A stretch of 19,580 bases of DNA from an uncultured Coriobacteriales bacterium (GTDB lineage: Bacteria; Actinomycetota; Coriobacteriia; Coriobacteriales; UMGS124), in NCBI GenBank assembly GCA_903789505.1, contig CAIFEU010000033.1:1-19580 (forward strand), read 5' to 3'. This document shows positions 7,787 through 14,973 of this stretch, piece by piece; positions within the stretch are counted from its first letter, which is position 1, and each line of letters begins with the position of its first letter. Under the pieces are notes generated by a model. It saw only the letters and a program-made list of their open reading frames with translations. It was not told the DNA's origin and made no database searches. The translations under genes and the position numbers were made by a program.

Positions 7787-7824
7787 CCGTTTGTGACGAA
7801 ACGAGCTCACGAATCCGCAAACGG
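7787..7824. promoter_or_regulatory. Inverted repeat upstream of the flavoprotein
   Basis: CCGTTTG (7787-7793) and CAAACGG (7818-7824) are perfect inverted copies separated by 24 bases. Inside lie overlapping GTGA and TCAC elements. It could be a second protein-binding site for the divergent promoters, but a 7-bp pair at this spacing can occur by chance. Confidence 0.3.
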
Positions 7825-8082
7825 CGCAGATTGTATGGCAAGCGGCGAGACGGGAGGGAGCAGCGGCGCGCCACGAGCCCCGTCGGCCTGCCGCCGGGCA
7901 GGCACTCCCCCGCCCGTCGCACAGGCTCACCCGTTTCGTTCGGTTATCGCCGGGTCCCAGCTCAGGGCACGCGCGTCGATGGAGGTTCGCCCGCCATGGG
8001 CGATGCGGCCCCTCCGCGGCGGTGCTTCAATCGAGTCGCGCGCAAGGCGCATCGAGGCACTCATACGGAAGGAAGGCATCCC

Positions 8083-9864
8083 ATGGCAGCTTCGGAAGCT
8101 ACGGAAGCATCTAACGGCATGTCCCGCCGCGCGTTCGTCGCGGCGGGAGGGGCGGCGGCAGGCATCGTCGCCCTGGGGGCGAGCGGGGCGGCTCCCGCGC
8201 AGGCGGCGGAGAAGGGCTCCGCCTCTGCCGACGCGACGGCGGCGTCCGGCGAGACGACGGTGGGCTACGACGGCACCGGCGTGATGCCGTGGCTGGGAGA
8301 GGAGCCGTCGATCTCCGAGTCGGACGTCTCCCAGACCCTGGAGTGCGACGTCCTGGTCATCGGCCTGGGCTGCGCCGGCGTCCCCGCCGCCCGCGCCGCG
8401 GCGGAGGCGGGCGCCAAGGTGGTCGCCCTGGAGGCGTCGAGCGCGCTCAACAGCTGCGCGAGCGACATGGCGGTGCTGGGGGGACAGACCCAGGCGAAGT
8501 GGGGGCGCGGCGACGGCTACCTCGACCCCAAGACGATCGTCAACATGCACATGTCGGAGAGCAGCCACCACTGCAGCCAGGGAATCATCACCCGCTGGAC
8601 CCAGGAGTCGGGCGGCGCACTCGACTGGCTCATCGCGCCCGCGTCCGACCTGTACGTCTGCAGCGAGGAGCATGAGAACGTCCCTCAGGAGAGCCAGTCA
8701 AGCTTCCTGTATCCCTACTACTACCCGATGCTGGAGAGCTACGACTACACCAAGGAGGCGATGCCCTGCTACCCGACCTCGGTGGGCTTCAGCAACCTCG
8801 CCGCGGTCATGAAGGAGAACCTGCAGGTCGCCATCGACGCCGGGGCAGACGTCCACTACGACACCAGGGCGGTCGAGCTGATCGTCGACGGGGACGGTGC
8901 CGTGACCGGCGCCTACGCCCAGAAGCTCGGCGAGTCGACCTACCTCAAGGTCACGGCCAAATCGGTCGTCCTCGCCACGGGCGACTACCTCGCCGACGAG
9001 GGGATGGTCAAGTACTTCGCCCCGCAGGTCGTCGAGAACCAGGTGCCCACGATGTGCTTCGACGTCGACGCCAACGGGGACAAGACCGAGCGCGGCGACG
9101 GCATCAGGATGGGCGTCTGGGCGGGCGCCAAGGTCGAGGGATGGCACGCCCCGATGATCCACTACATGGGCAGCGCGATGGGCAACAACGGCTACCTGTG
9201 GCTCAACCTCGACGGCAAGCGCTTCATGAACGAGGACATCGCCGGACAGCAGCTCGAGAACCAGGTCGAGCTGCAGCCGCAGCGCAAGGCGTACCAGTTC
9301 TTCGACGCGTCGTGGCCCGACCAGCTGCAGTACTTCCCCGCGGCGCACGGCGTGGCCTGCTACTACCGCGACGAGGCCCTGCCCGACTACACCGCCTCCG
9401 GCCTACGCATCAACGTCCGCACGCCCGACGACATCCAGTCGGCGGTCGACGAGGGCCGCTGCCTGACCGCCGACACGATCGACGACCTGCTCGCCCAGAT
9501 TCCCGACATGGACGTCGACGCCGCCAAGGAGTCGATCGAGCGCTACAACGAGCTGTGCAAGGCCGGCGAGGACACCGACTTCTACAAGAGCAGCCAGCGC
9601 CTGTTCGCCCTCGAGAACCCACCGTTCTACGCAGCCGAGTGCGGCGAGGCCCTGATCCTGGCCAACCTGGGCGGCCTCGAGTCGGACGCCGACTGCCACG
9701 TGTACAACACCGACCGCCAGATCATCCCCGGGCTGTACGTCTGCGGCGCGCCGCAGGGCGGCCGCTTCAACGTCCAGTACCCGATCTCGCTCAAGGGCCT
9801 CTCGTGCTCGATGTGCGTGACGTTCGGAAAGATTGCCGGAGAGAACGCCGCCGCCGGCAAGTAG
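8083..9864 (+). CDS. Tat-exported fumarate-reductase-like flavoprotein
   Basis: This 593-residue FAD-dependent reductase belongs to the fumarate reductase / flavocytochrome c flavoprotein superfamily. The N-terminus has a twin-arginine signal (SRRAFVAAGG, residues 14-23, then a hydrophobic stretch and an AQAA cleavage region near 39-42). The FAD fold is CDVLVIGLGCAGVPAARAAA (88-107; GLGCAG 94-99). The C-terminus shows GLYVCGAPQGGRFNVQYP and KIAGENA, typical of this group. It has no haem-binding CxxCH or FMN-binding domain. The fumarate-type HGxNRLGG active-site loop is replaced by RFNVQYPIS, as seen in reductases that act on other acceptors, so simple fumarate reduction is unlikely. The ATG at 8083 has GGAAGGAAGG upstream. 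It is divergent from the ROK regulator and probably under its control. Its electron donor is not encoded here. Confidence 0.92.
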   Translation: MAASEATEASNGMSRRAFVAAGGAAAGIVALGASGAAPAQAAEKGSASADATAASGETTVGYDGTGVMPWLGEEPSISESDVSQTLECDVLVIGLGCAGVPAARAAAEAGAKVVALEASSALNSCASDMAVLGGQTQAKWGRGDGYLDPKTIVNMHMSESSHHCSQGIITRWTQESGGALDWLIAPASDLYVCSEEHENVPQESQSSFLYPYYYPMLESYDYTKEAMPCYPTSVGFSNLAAVMKENLQVAIDAGADVHYDTRAVELIVDGDGAVTGAYAQKLGESTYLKVTAKSVVLATGDYLADEGMVKYFAPQVVENQVPTMCFDVDANGDKTERGDGIRMGVWAGAKVEGWHAPMIHYMGSAMGNNGYLWLNLDGKRFMNEDIAGQQLENQVELQPQRKAYQFFDASWPDQLQYFPAAHGVACYYRDEALPDYTASGLRINVRTPDDIQSAVDEGRCLTADTIDDLLAQIPDMDVDAAKESIERYNELCKAGEDTDFYKSSQRLFALENPPFYAAECGEALILANLGGLESDADCHVYNTDRQIIPGLYVCGAPQGGRFNVQYPISLKGLSCSMCVTFGKIAGENAAAGK

Positions 9865-9887
9865 CGAAAGACGGCAGGCGGAAAACA

Positions 9888-9929
9888 GACCGCGCCCCCG
9901 CGGACGAGACGCCCGCCGGAGGCGCGGTC
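9888..9929 (+). terminator. GC-rich hairpin after the flavoprotein gene
   Basis: A perfect 9-bp stem, GACCGCGCC (9888-9896) with GGCGCGGTC (9921-9929), encloses 24 bases, starting 23 bases past the stop codon. There is no T-run afterwards, so it is a possible but unproven terminator or a 3'-end stabilising structure. Confidence 0.35.
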
Positions 9930-10051
9930 GCATGGGGGCGGCGCGCCGTTTGGGCGTGTCGCCCCTTGTGTGCAAACCGAGCACCGTATCGCCCGGGCTC
10001 TCGGCGGGAATCATTACGCAACGCGAATTCCCAATCGAGAGGACGAGACAC

Positions 10052-11113
10052 ATGAGCGTTGACGAGGACGTTCGCCCGGAGTCGACGGGCGGAAGGACGC
10101 CCGACGCCGCGGAGGGATCCGCGACGGGGTCGCAGGCGGACGGCGTGAGCCTCTACTACGAGGCGGACCCCGAGGACCTCGTGGTGCCGCCGGACAGCGA
10201 CTACGTCGTGCGCGGGGTCGCCGCGGGCGGGATGGTCCGCGCGTTCGCGGCCACGACGCGCAGGACCGTCCAGGCGGCGCGCGACGCGCACCAGAGCAGC
10301 CCGGTCGTGACCGCCGCGCTCGGCAGGCTCCTGACCGCCGGCGCGATCATGGGTTCGATGGTCAAGGACGACGGCGAGCTGATGACCCTCACCGTGAGGG
10401 GCGACGGACCCATCGGCTCGCTCACGGTCACCGCCGACTCCCACGGGCACGTCAAGGGGTACCCGGGCAACGCGGACGTGTGGCTTCCGCTGAACGGCTC
10501 TGGCAAGCTCGACGTCGGGGCGGCGGTGGGGTCGGGCTCCCTGAGCGTCGTGCAGGACGTGCCGTGGGGCGAGCCCTACACGAGCCAGATCGCGCTCGCC
10601 ACCGGCGAGATCGGCGACGACATCGCCGCGTACTACGCGGAGAGCGAGCAGGTGCCCTCGGCCGTCGGGCTGGGGGTCCTCGTCGACACCGACCTGAGCG
10701 TGCGCCAGGCGGGCGGCTTCATCGTCCAGCTGATGCCCGACTGCGACGAGGGGACGATCGAGCGTCTCGAGGCCAACCTGGGCGACGTGCGGTCGGTGAC
10801 CGAGATGCTCGACGACGGGATGTCTCCCGAGGAAATCCTCGGCGAGGTCCTGCGCGGGCTGGACTTCACCCCCCTGCGCGTGTCGCCCACGGAGTTTCGG
10901 TGCAACTGCAGCAGGGAGCGCACCGAGCGCGTCCTGATCACGCTGGGCGCCAAGGAGCTGCAGAGCCTCATCGACGACGGCAAGCCGACCGAGATGGTGT
11001 GCAACTTCTGCGGCAGTTCCTACGAGTTCTCGGTCGACGAGCTCAGGGCGCTTCTCGCCGAGGCGACCCCCCGCGGCGCCCGCGCGGGGCCGGACACCCC
11101 GGAGCGGGCCTAG
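10052..11113 (+). CDS. hslO: Hsp33 redox-regulated chaperone
   Basis: This 353-residue protein is the Hsp33 holdase chaperone, a cytoplasmic protein that is activated when oxidants release its zinc and unfold its C-terminal switch. The core begins near residue 52 with YVVRGVAAGGMVRAFAATT and continues through LTVRGDGPIGSLTVTADSHGHVKGYPGN. The zinc switch is complete: CxC at 284-286 (RCNCSRE) and CxxC at 317-320 (VCNFCG). The ATG at 10052 has AGAGGA eight to nine bases upstream. Compared with the usual length of about 290, it carries an acidic, Gly/Ser/Thr-rich N-terminal extension of about 50 residues and a short basic, proline-containing tail. It is convergent with cstA and appears to be a stand-alone gene 187 bases after the flavoprotein. 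Confidence 0.96.
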   Translation: MSVDEDVRPESTGGRTPDAAEGSATGSQADGVSLYYEADPEDLVVPPDSDYVVRGVAAGGMVRAFAATTRRTVQAARDAHQSSPVVTAALGRLLTAGAIMGSMVKDDGELMTLTVRGDGPIGSLTVTADSHGHVKGYPGNADVWLPLNGSGKLDVGAAVGSGSLSVVQDVPWGEPYTSQIALATGEIGDDIAAYYAESEQVPSAVGLGVLVDTDLSVRQAGGFIVQLMPDCDEGTIERLEANLGDVRSVTEMLDDGMSPEEILGEVLRGLDFTPLRVSPTEFRCNCSRERTERVLITLGAKELQSLIDDGKPTEMVCNFCGSSYEFSVDELRALLAEATPRGARAGPDTPERA

Positions 11114-11181
11114 CGCCTGGGCGGCGACGTCGGGCGGGCTTGCGCGGCGATGCGACGCAAAGGGGCGGCGCCCCGGCGGTC

Positions 11182-11221
11182 GGGCGGCGTTCACGCGCCG
11201 CTCGATGCCGAGACGCCGCCC
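11182..11221. terminator. Hairpin between convergent hslO and cstA
   Basis: A perfect 9-bp inverted repeat, GGGCGGCGT (11182-11190) and ACGCCGCCC (11213-11221), with a 22-base loop sits midway in the 171-bp convergent gap. No T-run is present on either side; it could serve as a bidirectional termination structure. Confidence 0.4.
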
Positions 11222-11284
11222 CTCGCATGAGGCACGTCCCTGGGCGGGCCGGAGGGGCGAATGCCGCCTCCGGGCCAGCGGAGC

Positions 11285-13042
11285 CTACGCCGCCGCCTTC
11301 GCGCCCTTCTTGCCGAAGATGACCCTGCATCCCTTAACGGCGAGCAGCACCGCCATGATGACGAGCAGCACGCCGATGACGAGCTGGAGCACGTTGCCCA
11401 GCGTCACGGTGCCGGCGGCGATCGCGACGATCTTGCTCCAGATCGTCAGGCACAGCGACGTCAGCGTGACGACGAGCATGAACGCCATCGGGAAGTAGAA
11501 CATCTTGTTGTTGCGTCCCGCGTTGCCCAGCCAGGCGCAGACCGCGAGCAGGCCCAGCGCCGCGAGCAGCTGGTTGGCGGCGCCGAACAGCGGCCACACG
11601 AGCTGGTAGCCGGTCATTCCCAGCACGACGCCGATGACGACCGTCACGATCGTGGCGAACCACGAGTTGGTCAGGATCTTGCGCGGGCCCTTGACCTCTG
11701 CCAGCGTCATGCCGTGAGGCGTGAACAGCTCCTGGAACATGTAGCGACCCAGGCGCGTCGCGGTGTCGAGCGAGGTGAGGCAGAACACCGAGACCGCGAG
11801 GATGAGCAGCGAGTACGCCAGGTCCTCGATGCCCGCAAGGCCGGGAATCGCGGCGAGCATCATCGAGAGCCCCTTGGCGAACACCGCCGTGGGGCTGGCG
11901 ATGGAGCCGTCGAGGTACTGCTGCCACACGAAGGCGACCGCCGCCAGCGACAGAATCGCGACGAGGCACTCGAGCAGCATGCCGCCGTAGGCGATGGGCT
12001 GCGCGTGCTTCTCGTTCTCGATCTGCTTGGACGTGGTGCCCGAGGCGACCAGGCTGTGGAAGCCCGAGATGGCGCCGCAGGCGATCGTGACGAACAGGAC
12101 GGGGAACAGGTAGCCGGTGACGCCGACCTTGCTGTTGTTGACCAGCTCGCCGAGCTGCTCGCCCTTGGTGACCGCGAACGAGGTGAACGCGGGCATCATC
12201 GCGGAGTCGCCGGTGACGCCGGCGATGCCGGAGCCGATGACGCCGATGATCGCGAGGATGATCATGCCGTACAGCAGGTAGCTGCTCAGGTAGTCGCGCG
12301 GCTGCAGCAGGATCCACACCGGCGCCACGGAGGCGACCAGGATGTAGATGCCGACGATGATCATCCACGCGTCATAGCTCAGGACGAACGGGTGCCAGTT
12401 GTAGCCCACCGCGACGACGACGATGATGATCGCGATCGCCGACAGGACGTTGAGCCACGCCGGCATCTCGCGGCCGCGCGTCGCCAGGCCGTAGATGATC
12501 GCGACAAAGATGAACAGCACCGAGATGCTCGCCGTGCGCTCGTTGGCGATGTCGGTGGCGCTGCCCGAGCCGGTGGAGACGAACGTGTTCGCGACGATCG
12601 AGGCGAACGCGGCGACCACCAGCAGCAGCGTCAGGTACGAGAAGATGCAGAAGAGCTTCTTGGCGTTGTCGTCGATGTTCTCCGCGACGACCGCCGACAG
12701 GGTCTGCCCCTTGTGGCGAATCGAGGCGAACAGGGCGCCGAAGTCGTGCATGGCGCCGAAGAAGATTCCGCCGATGAGGACCCACAGCACGACCGGGACC
12801 CACCCGAAGACGGCCGCCTGAATCGGCCCGTTGATGGGGCCGGCGCCGGCAATCGACGAGAAGTGGTGACCGATCAGAACATAGGGCTTGGCGGGAACGT
12901 AGTCTACGCCGTCCTCCAGCTCATGAGCGGGGGTGGGGCGGTTCGGGTCGACGCCCCACTGCTTGGCGAGCCAGCCGCCGTACAGGACGTAGCCCAGCAC
13001 GAGCACGACGATGCCCACGAGCAGGATCAGCAATGCGTTCAC
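11285..13042 (-). CDS. cstA: CstA-type carbon starvation permease
   Basis: This 585-residue integral membrane protein belongs to the CstA family, known for uptake of pyruvate or peptides. Signature segments include GHHFSSIAGAGPINGP (58-73), GAMHDFGALFASIRHKGQ (96-113), PVWILLQPRDYLSSYLLYGM (241-260) and ACGAISGFHSLVASGTTSKQ (321-340). Many hydrophobic helices span the chain and it ends in a short basic tail. It is shorter than E. coli CstA (about 700 residues) but within the range of other bacteria. The start is placed at GTG 13042, nine bases after a perfect AAGGAGG (13058-13052). A TTG at 13051 in the same frame directly abuts that site and would have no spacing. The 218-residue gene lies 46 bases upstream, suggesting an operon. 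Confidence 0.95.
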   Translation of the reverse strand: MNALLILLVGIVVLVLGYVLYGGWLAKQWGVDPNRPTPAHELEDGVDYVPAKPYVLIGHHFSSIAGAGPINGPIQAAVFGWVPVVLWVLIGGIFFGAMHDFGALFASIRHKGQTLSAVVAENIDDNAKKLFCIFSYLTLLLVVAAFASIVANTFVSTGSGSATDIANERTASISVLFIFVAIIYGLATRGREMPAWLNVLSAIAIIIVVVAVGYNWHPFVLSYDAWMIIVGIYILVASVAPVWILLQPRDYLSSYLLYGMIILAIIGVIGSGIAGVTGDSAMMPAFTSFAVTKGEQLGELVNNSKVGVTGYLFPVLFVTIACGAISGFHSLVASGTTSKQIENEKHAQPIAYGGMLLECLVAILSLAAVAFVWQQYLDGSIASPTAVFAKGLSMMLAAIPGLAGIEDLAYSLLILAVSVFCLTSLDTATRLGRYMFQELFTPHGMTLAEVKGPRKILTNSWFATIVTVVIGVVLGMTGYQLVWPLFGAANQLLAALGLLAVCAWLGNAGRNNKMFYFPMAFMLVVTLTSLCLTIWSKIVAIAAGTVTLGNVLQLVIGVLLVIMAVLLAVKGCRVIFGKKGAKAAA

Positions 13043-13051
13043 GAAACTCAA

Positions 13052-13058
13052 CCTCCTT
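13052..13058 (-). promoter_or_regulatory. Ribosome binding site that fixes the cstA start
   Basis: On the minus strand AAGGAGG is followed by nine bases and then GTG (13042-13040). The upstream in-frame TTG begins two bases earlier than a usable spacer would allow, so the GTG is the likely start. Confidence 0.75.
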
Positions 13059-13088
13059 GCAAAAGCTACCTCAGGCCATTCAGGCTTC

Positions 13089-13745
13089 CTATACAGACGT
13101 GCCCTCTCCGTGCGCCTCCTGCGCCAGCACCTTGGAGACGTTGGTGGCGATGAGCTTCCTCATCGTCCTGCCCGCCCCGTTGGTGATGACGCCACACCCC
13201 TCGCCGCGTCCGAGGTCAACGACCGCGACCTTGAGGTCGCTCCACCCCTGCAGCCCGAACCGGTAGTTCTTCCTGAAGCGGGTGGAGCGGGCAAGGCGCA
13301 GCGCGCCGTCGTCGGCCCCCTCGGCGATCAGGACCAGGCAGAGGTTGGTGGACATATGGTCGGGCTCGGTGGGGTCCACCAGCGTGAGGGCGTCGGTGCG
13401 CATGAAGTCAAGGTAGGAGCGAAGCAGCGGCTCGTCGAGGTGCCCGACGAGGTCGAAGAAGACGTACTCGTGGTTCGAGACGCCCCAGAGCTTCGCGCGC
13501 TTGCTCAGCACGTACCGCTCGCCCGACTGGTGAAACGCCGCCAGGGCCGGGAACCTGCGGCCCGCCAGCTCGTAGTCACGCGTGACGTCGTACCACGTCT
13601 CGTGCGCGACCAGCAGGCGCTCCAGCACTGCGCGGGCAAGGCCCGCCGACGCCTCGCCGGGGCGCTCGCAGGGCTCTCCCCCGCGTCGCTCCGGCGCCGT
13701 CCGCGCCGCGTTCGTGCTGTCTGCGTCGAGCATGGGCATGACCAT
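13089..13745 (-). CDS. Unrecognised 218-residue protein, linked to cstA
   Basis: I do not recognise this protein. It has no signal peptide or membrane helix. The first 35 residues are low-complexity and charged; the conserved-looking body runs from about residue 36 to 210, with WYDVTRDYEL, FPALAAFHQSGERYVLSKRAK, SNHEYVFFDLVGHLDE, LTLVDPTEPDHMSTNLCLVLIA, FRKNYRFGLQGW and a glycine-rich GCGVITNGAGRTMRKL near the end. The mix of aromatic and charged residues suggests a soluble alpha/beta protein. Three ATGs (13745, 13739, 13733) are possible; the first is used, with a weak GGAAG upstream. It ends 46 bases before cstA on the same strand with no terminator between, so it may be co-expressed with, and act on or regulate, the permease. 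The AT-rich gap upstream carries inverted repeats. Confidence 0.8.
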   Translation of the reverse strand: MVMPMLDADSTNAARTAPERRGGEPCERPGEASAGLARAVLERLLVAHETWYDVTRDYELAGRRFPALAAFHQSGERYVLSKRAKLWGVSNHEYVFFDLVGHLDEPLLRSYLDFMRTDALTLVDPTEPDHMSTNLCLVLIAEGADDGALRLARSTRFRKNYRFGLQGWSDLKVAVVDLGRGEGCGVITNGAGRTMRKLIATNVSKVLAQEAHGEGTSV

Positions 13746-13855
13746 CCAACTTCCAACCGGTCCCGAATCGGGTGTGGGCGATTTTTATCCCCTGATGCGC
13801 CCTGCACCGCGAAGAGAATCGCCAGCGGAAGTCAAATGTATGCATTTCACGTTGC

Positions 13856-13892
13856 ACACATATCCGTTTCGACTATGTTTCATGTGTCGAAA
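13856..13892. promoter_or_regulatory. Nested inverted repeats upstream of the cstA operon
   Basis: Within the AT-richer 13746-13955 gap, two perfect inverted repeats share nearly the same centre: TTTCGAC (13867-13873) with GTCGAAA (13886-13892), spacer 12; and ACACAT (13856-13861) with ATGTGT (13882-13887). They lie about 110-150 bases before the 218-residue gene. Such nested symmetry is typical of an operator region for a minus-strand promoter, though I could not pick a confident -35/-10 pair. Confidence 0.4.
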
Positions 13893-13955
13893 AGTTGAGA
13901 TACCGTTCATCGATGTAAATATAGCCGCTCACCGATGCCACGCGCGCGGTCGCCG

Positions 13956-14909
13956 CTACGCCGTGAGGAAGATCATCGCGATCACGAGGGCGAAGCCGGC
14001 GATCTCGGCGCCGGAGAAGCTCGTCCCCAGCCATGCGATCGAGGCGACCGTCGCGGCGACGGGCTCGATGGTCCCCAGCAGAATGGCGCGCAGCGGGCCG
14101 ACGTCGCTCACCCCCTGAAGGTACAGCGCATAGGCCCCGAACGTGCCAAGCACCACGATTGCGCACAGCACCGCCAGCCCCACCGCGTCGAGCGAGGGCA
14201 TGTGGGCCCAGGGCTGGTAGTACAGCGAGAGCGCGGTCCCGGAGACGAGCATCTGCAGCGCGTTCACCACGAAGTTGCCCCACCGTGCGATCAGCTTGCC
14301 CGGCAGAATCGACAGCAGCGCGTTGCTCAGGGCGGTCGCCAGCCCCCATGCCACGCCGGCTGCGGGCAGCGAGAGGCGCCCCGGGTCGCCGCCGGTCACC
14401 AGCAGGAACGTCCCGACCAGGGCGAGGGCGACCCCGCACCACTCGCGCCTGCGCGGGGCGCGGCGGGCGCGCAGGCAGGCGTAGGCAAGCACCAGCAGCA
14501 TCCCCAGGCTCTGCAGGATCGTGGCCGTCGCGGAGTTGGTCAGGTCGATCGCCTCGAGGTAGGCCACCTGCATGAGCATGACGGCGGTCACGCCCATCAG
14601 CGCGATCCGCCCCAGGTCACGCGGGCTGCGCAGGCACCCCGCGAGCTGGGGACGGGCGGTCAGCGCCGACGCCGCCATGAACAGCACGCAGGAGCCCATC
14701 TGCCGCGCGCAGGCGAGCCACAGGGGGTCGACGGCGTAGGACGACATGAGGAACTTGGACGCGGTACCCGACAGGCCCCACACCGCGCCGCCCAGCAGCG
14801 TGAAGACGCCGCCCCGGGCGACGAGGCCGCCGCCGGCGCCCCGCCGGCGCGCCCGCCTGCCGGCGTCGCGGCCCGCCGCCTGCGCCTCGACGCCGTCGAC
14901 CTGTCCCAT
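13956..14909 (-). CDS. EamA/DMT-superfamily transporter
   Basis: This 317-residue inner membrane protein has about ten hydrophobic helices and the internal two-fold layout of the drug/metabolite transporter superfamily. The first EamA half starts around residue 35 (FTLLGGAVWGLSGTASKFL) with the typical AYLEAIDLTNSATATILQSL helix end. The second half starts around residue 182 (LPAAGVAWGLATALSNALLS) and includes GVSDVGPLRAILLGTIEPVAA. A basic Arg/Gly-rich N-terminal stretch of about 30 residues precedes the first helix. The ATG at 14909 follows GGGAGGGCGGGC. It starts 64 bases after the cardiolipin synthase gene on the same strand. Substrate (amino acid or metabolite export) is not predictable. 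Confidence 0.9.
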   Translation of the reverse strand: MGQVDGVEAQAAGRDAGRRARRRGAGGGLVARGGVFTLLGGAVWGLSGTASKFLMSSYAVDPLWLACARQMGSCVLFMAASALTARPQLAGCLRSPRDLGRIALMGVTAVMLMQVAYLEAIDLTNSATATILQSLGMLLVLAYACLRARRAPRRREWCGVALALVGTFLLVTGGDPGRLSLPAAGVAWGLATALSNALLSILPGKLIARWGNFVVNALQMLVSGTALSLYYQPWAHMPSLDAVGLAVLCAIVVLGTFGAYALYLQGVSDVGPLRAILLGTIEPVAATVASIAWLGTSFSGAEIAGFALVIAMIFLTA

Positions 14910-14973
14910 GCCCGCCCTCCCGCGCCCGCGCGGGACTGCCGCGCGCGATTCCGGACGGATGGATTCTACAGCA

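Larger units (their letters stand above)
7648..8082. other. 435-bp divergent regulatory interval
   Basis: This gap separates the leftward ROK gene from the rightward Tat flavoprotein gene. It holds a compact 7-bp hairpin (GGCGACC 7703-7709, GGTCGCC 7714-7720) that would fall in the regulator's 5' leader, the near-perfect operator-like palindrome at 7738-7758, and a 7-bp inverted repeat at 7787-7824. Base composition drops to a clearly more AT-rich patch at 7736-7840, as expected of promoters. I could not settle on convincing -35/-10 pairs. Bases 7840-8070 hold no supported gene; they may be a long leader of the flavoprotein transcript. A good ribosome site, GGAAGGAAGG, ends six bases before the ATG at 8083. 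Confidence 0.6.

Noticed and set aside
7831..8082. Start of the flavoprotein frame at 7831
   Set aside because: It would put about 84 basic, low-complexity residues before the Tat signal; the ATG at 8083 has a strong ribosome site and puts the twin arginines at residue 15.
9791..11194. A 467-codon minus-strand frame over hslO
   Set aside because: Antisense shadow; hslO on the plus strand has a complete zinc switch and full-length core.
11261..13153. A 630-codon open frame on the plus strand
   Set aside because: Antisense to cstA; the product is extremely rich in Asp, Arg, His and Gln, as expected from reversed membrane-protein codons.
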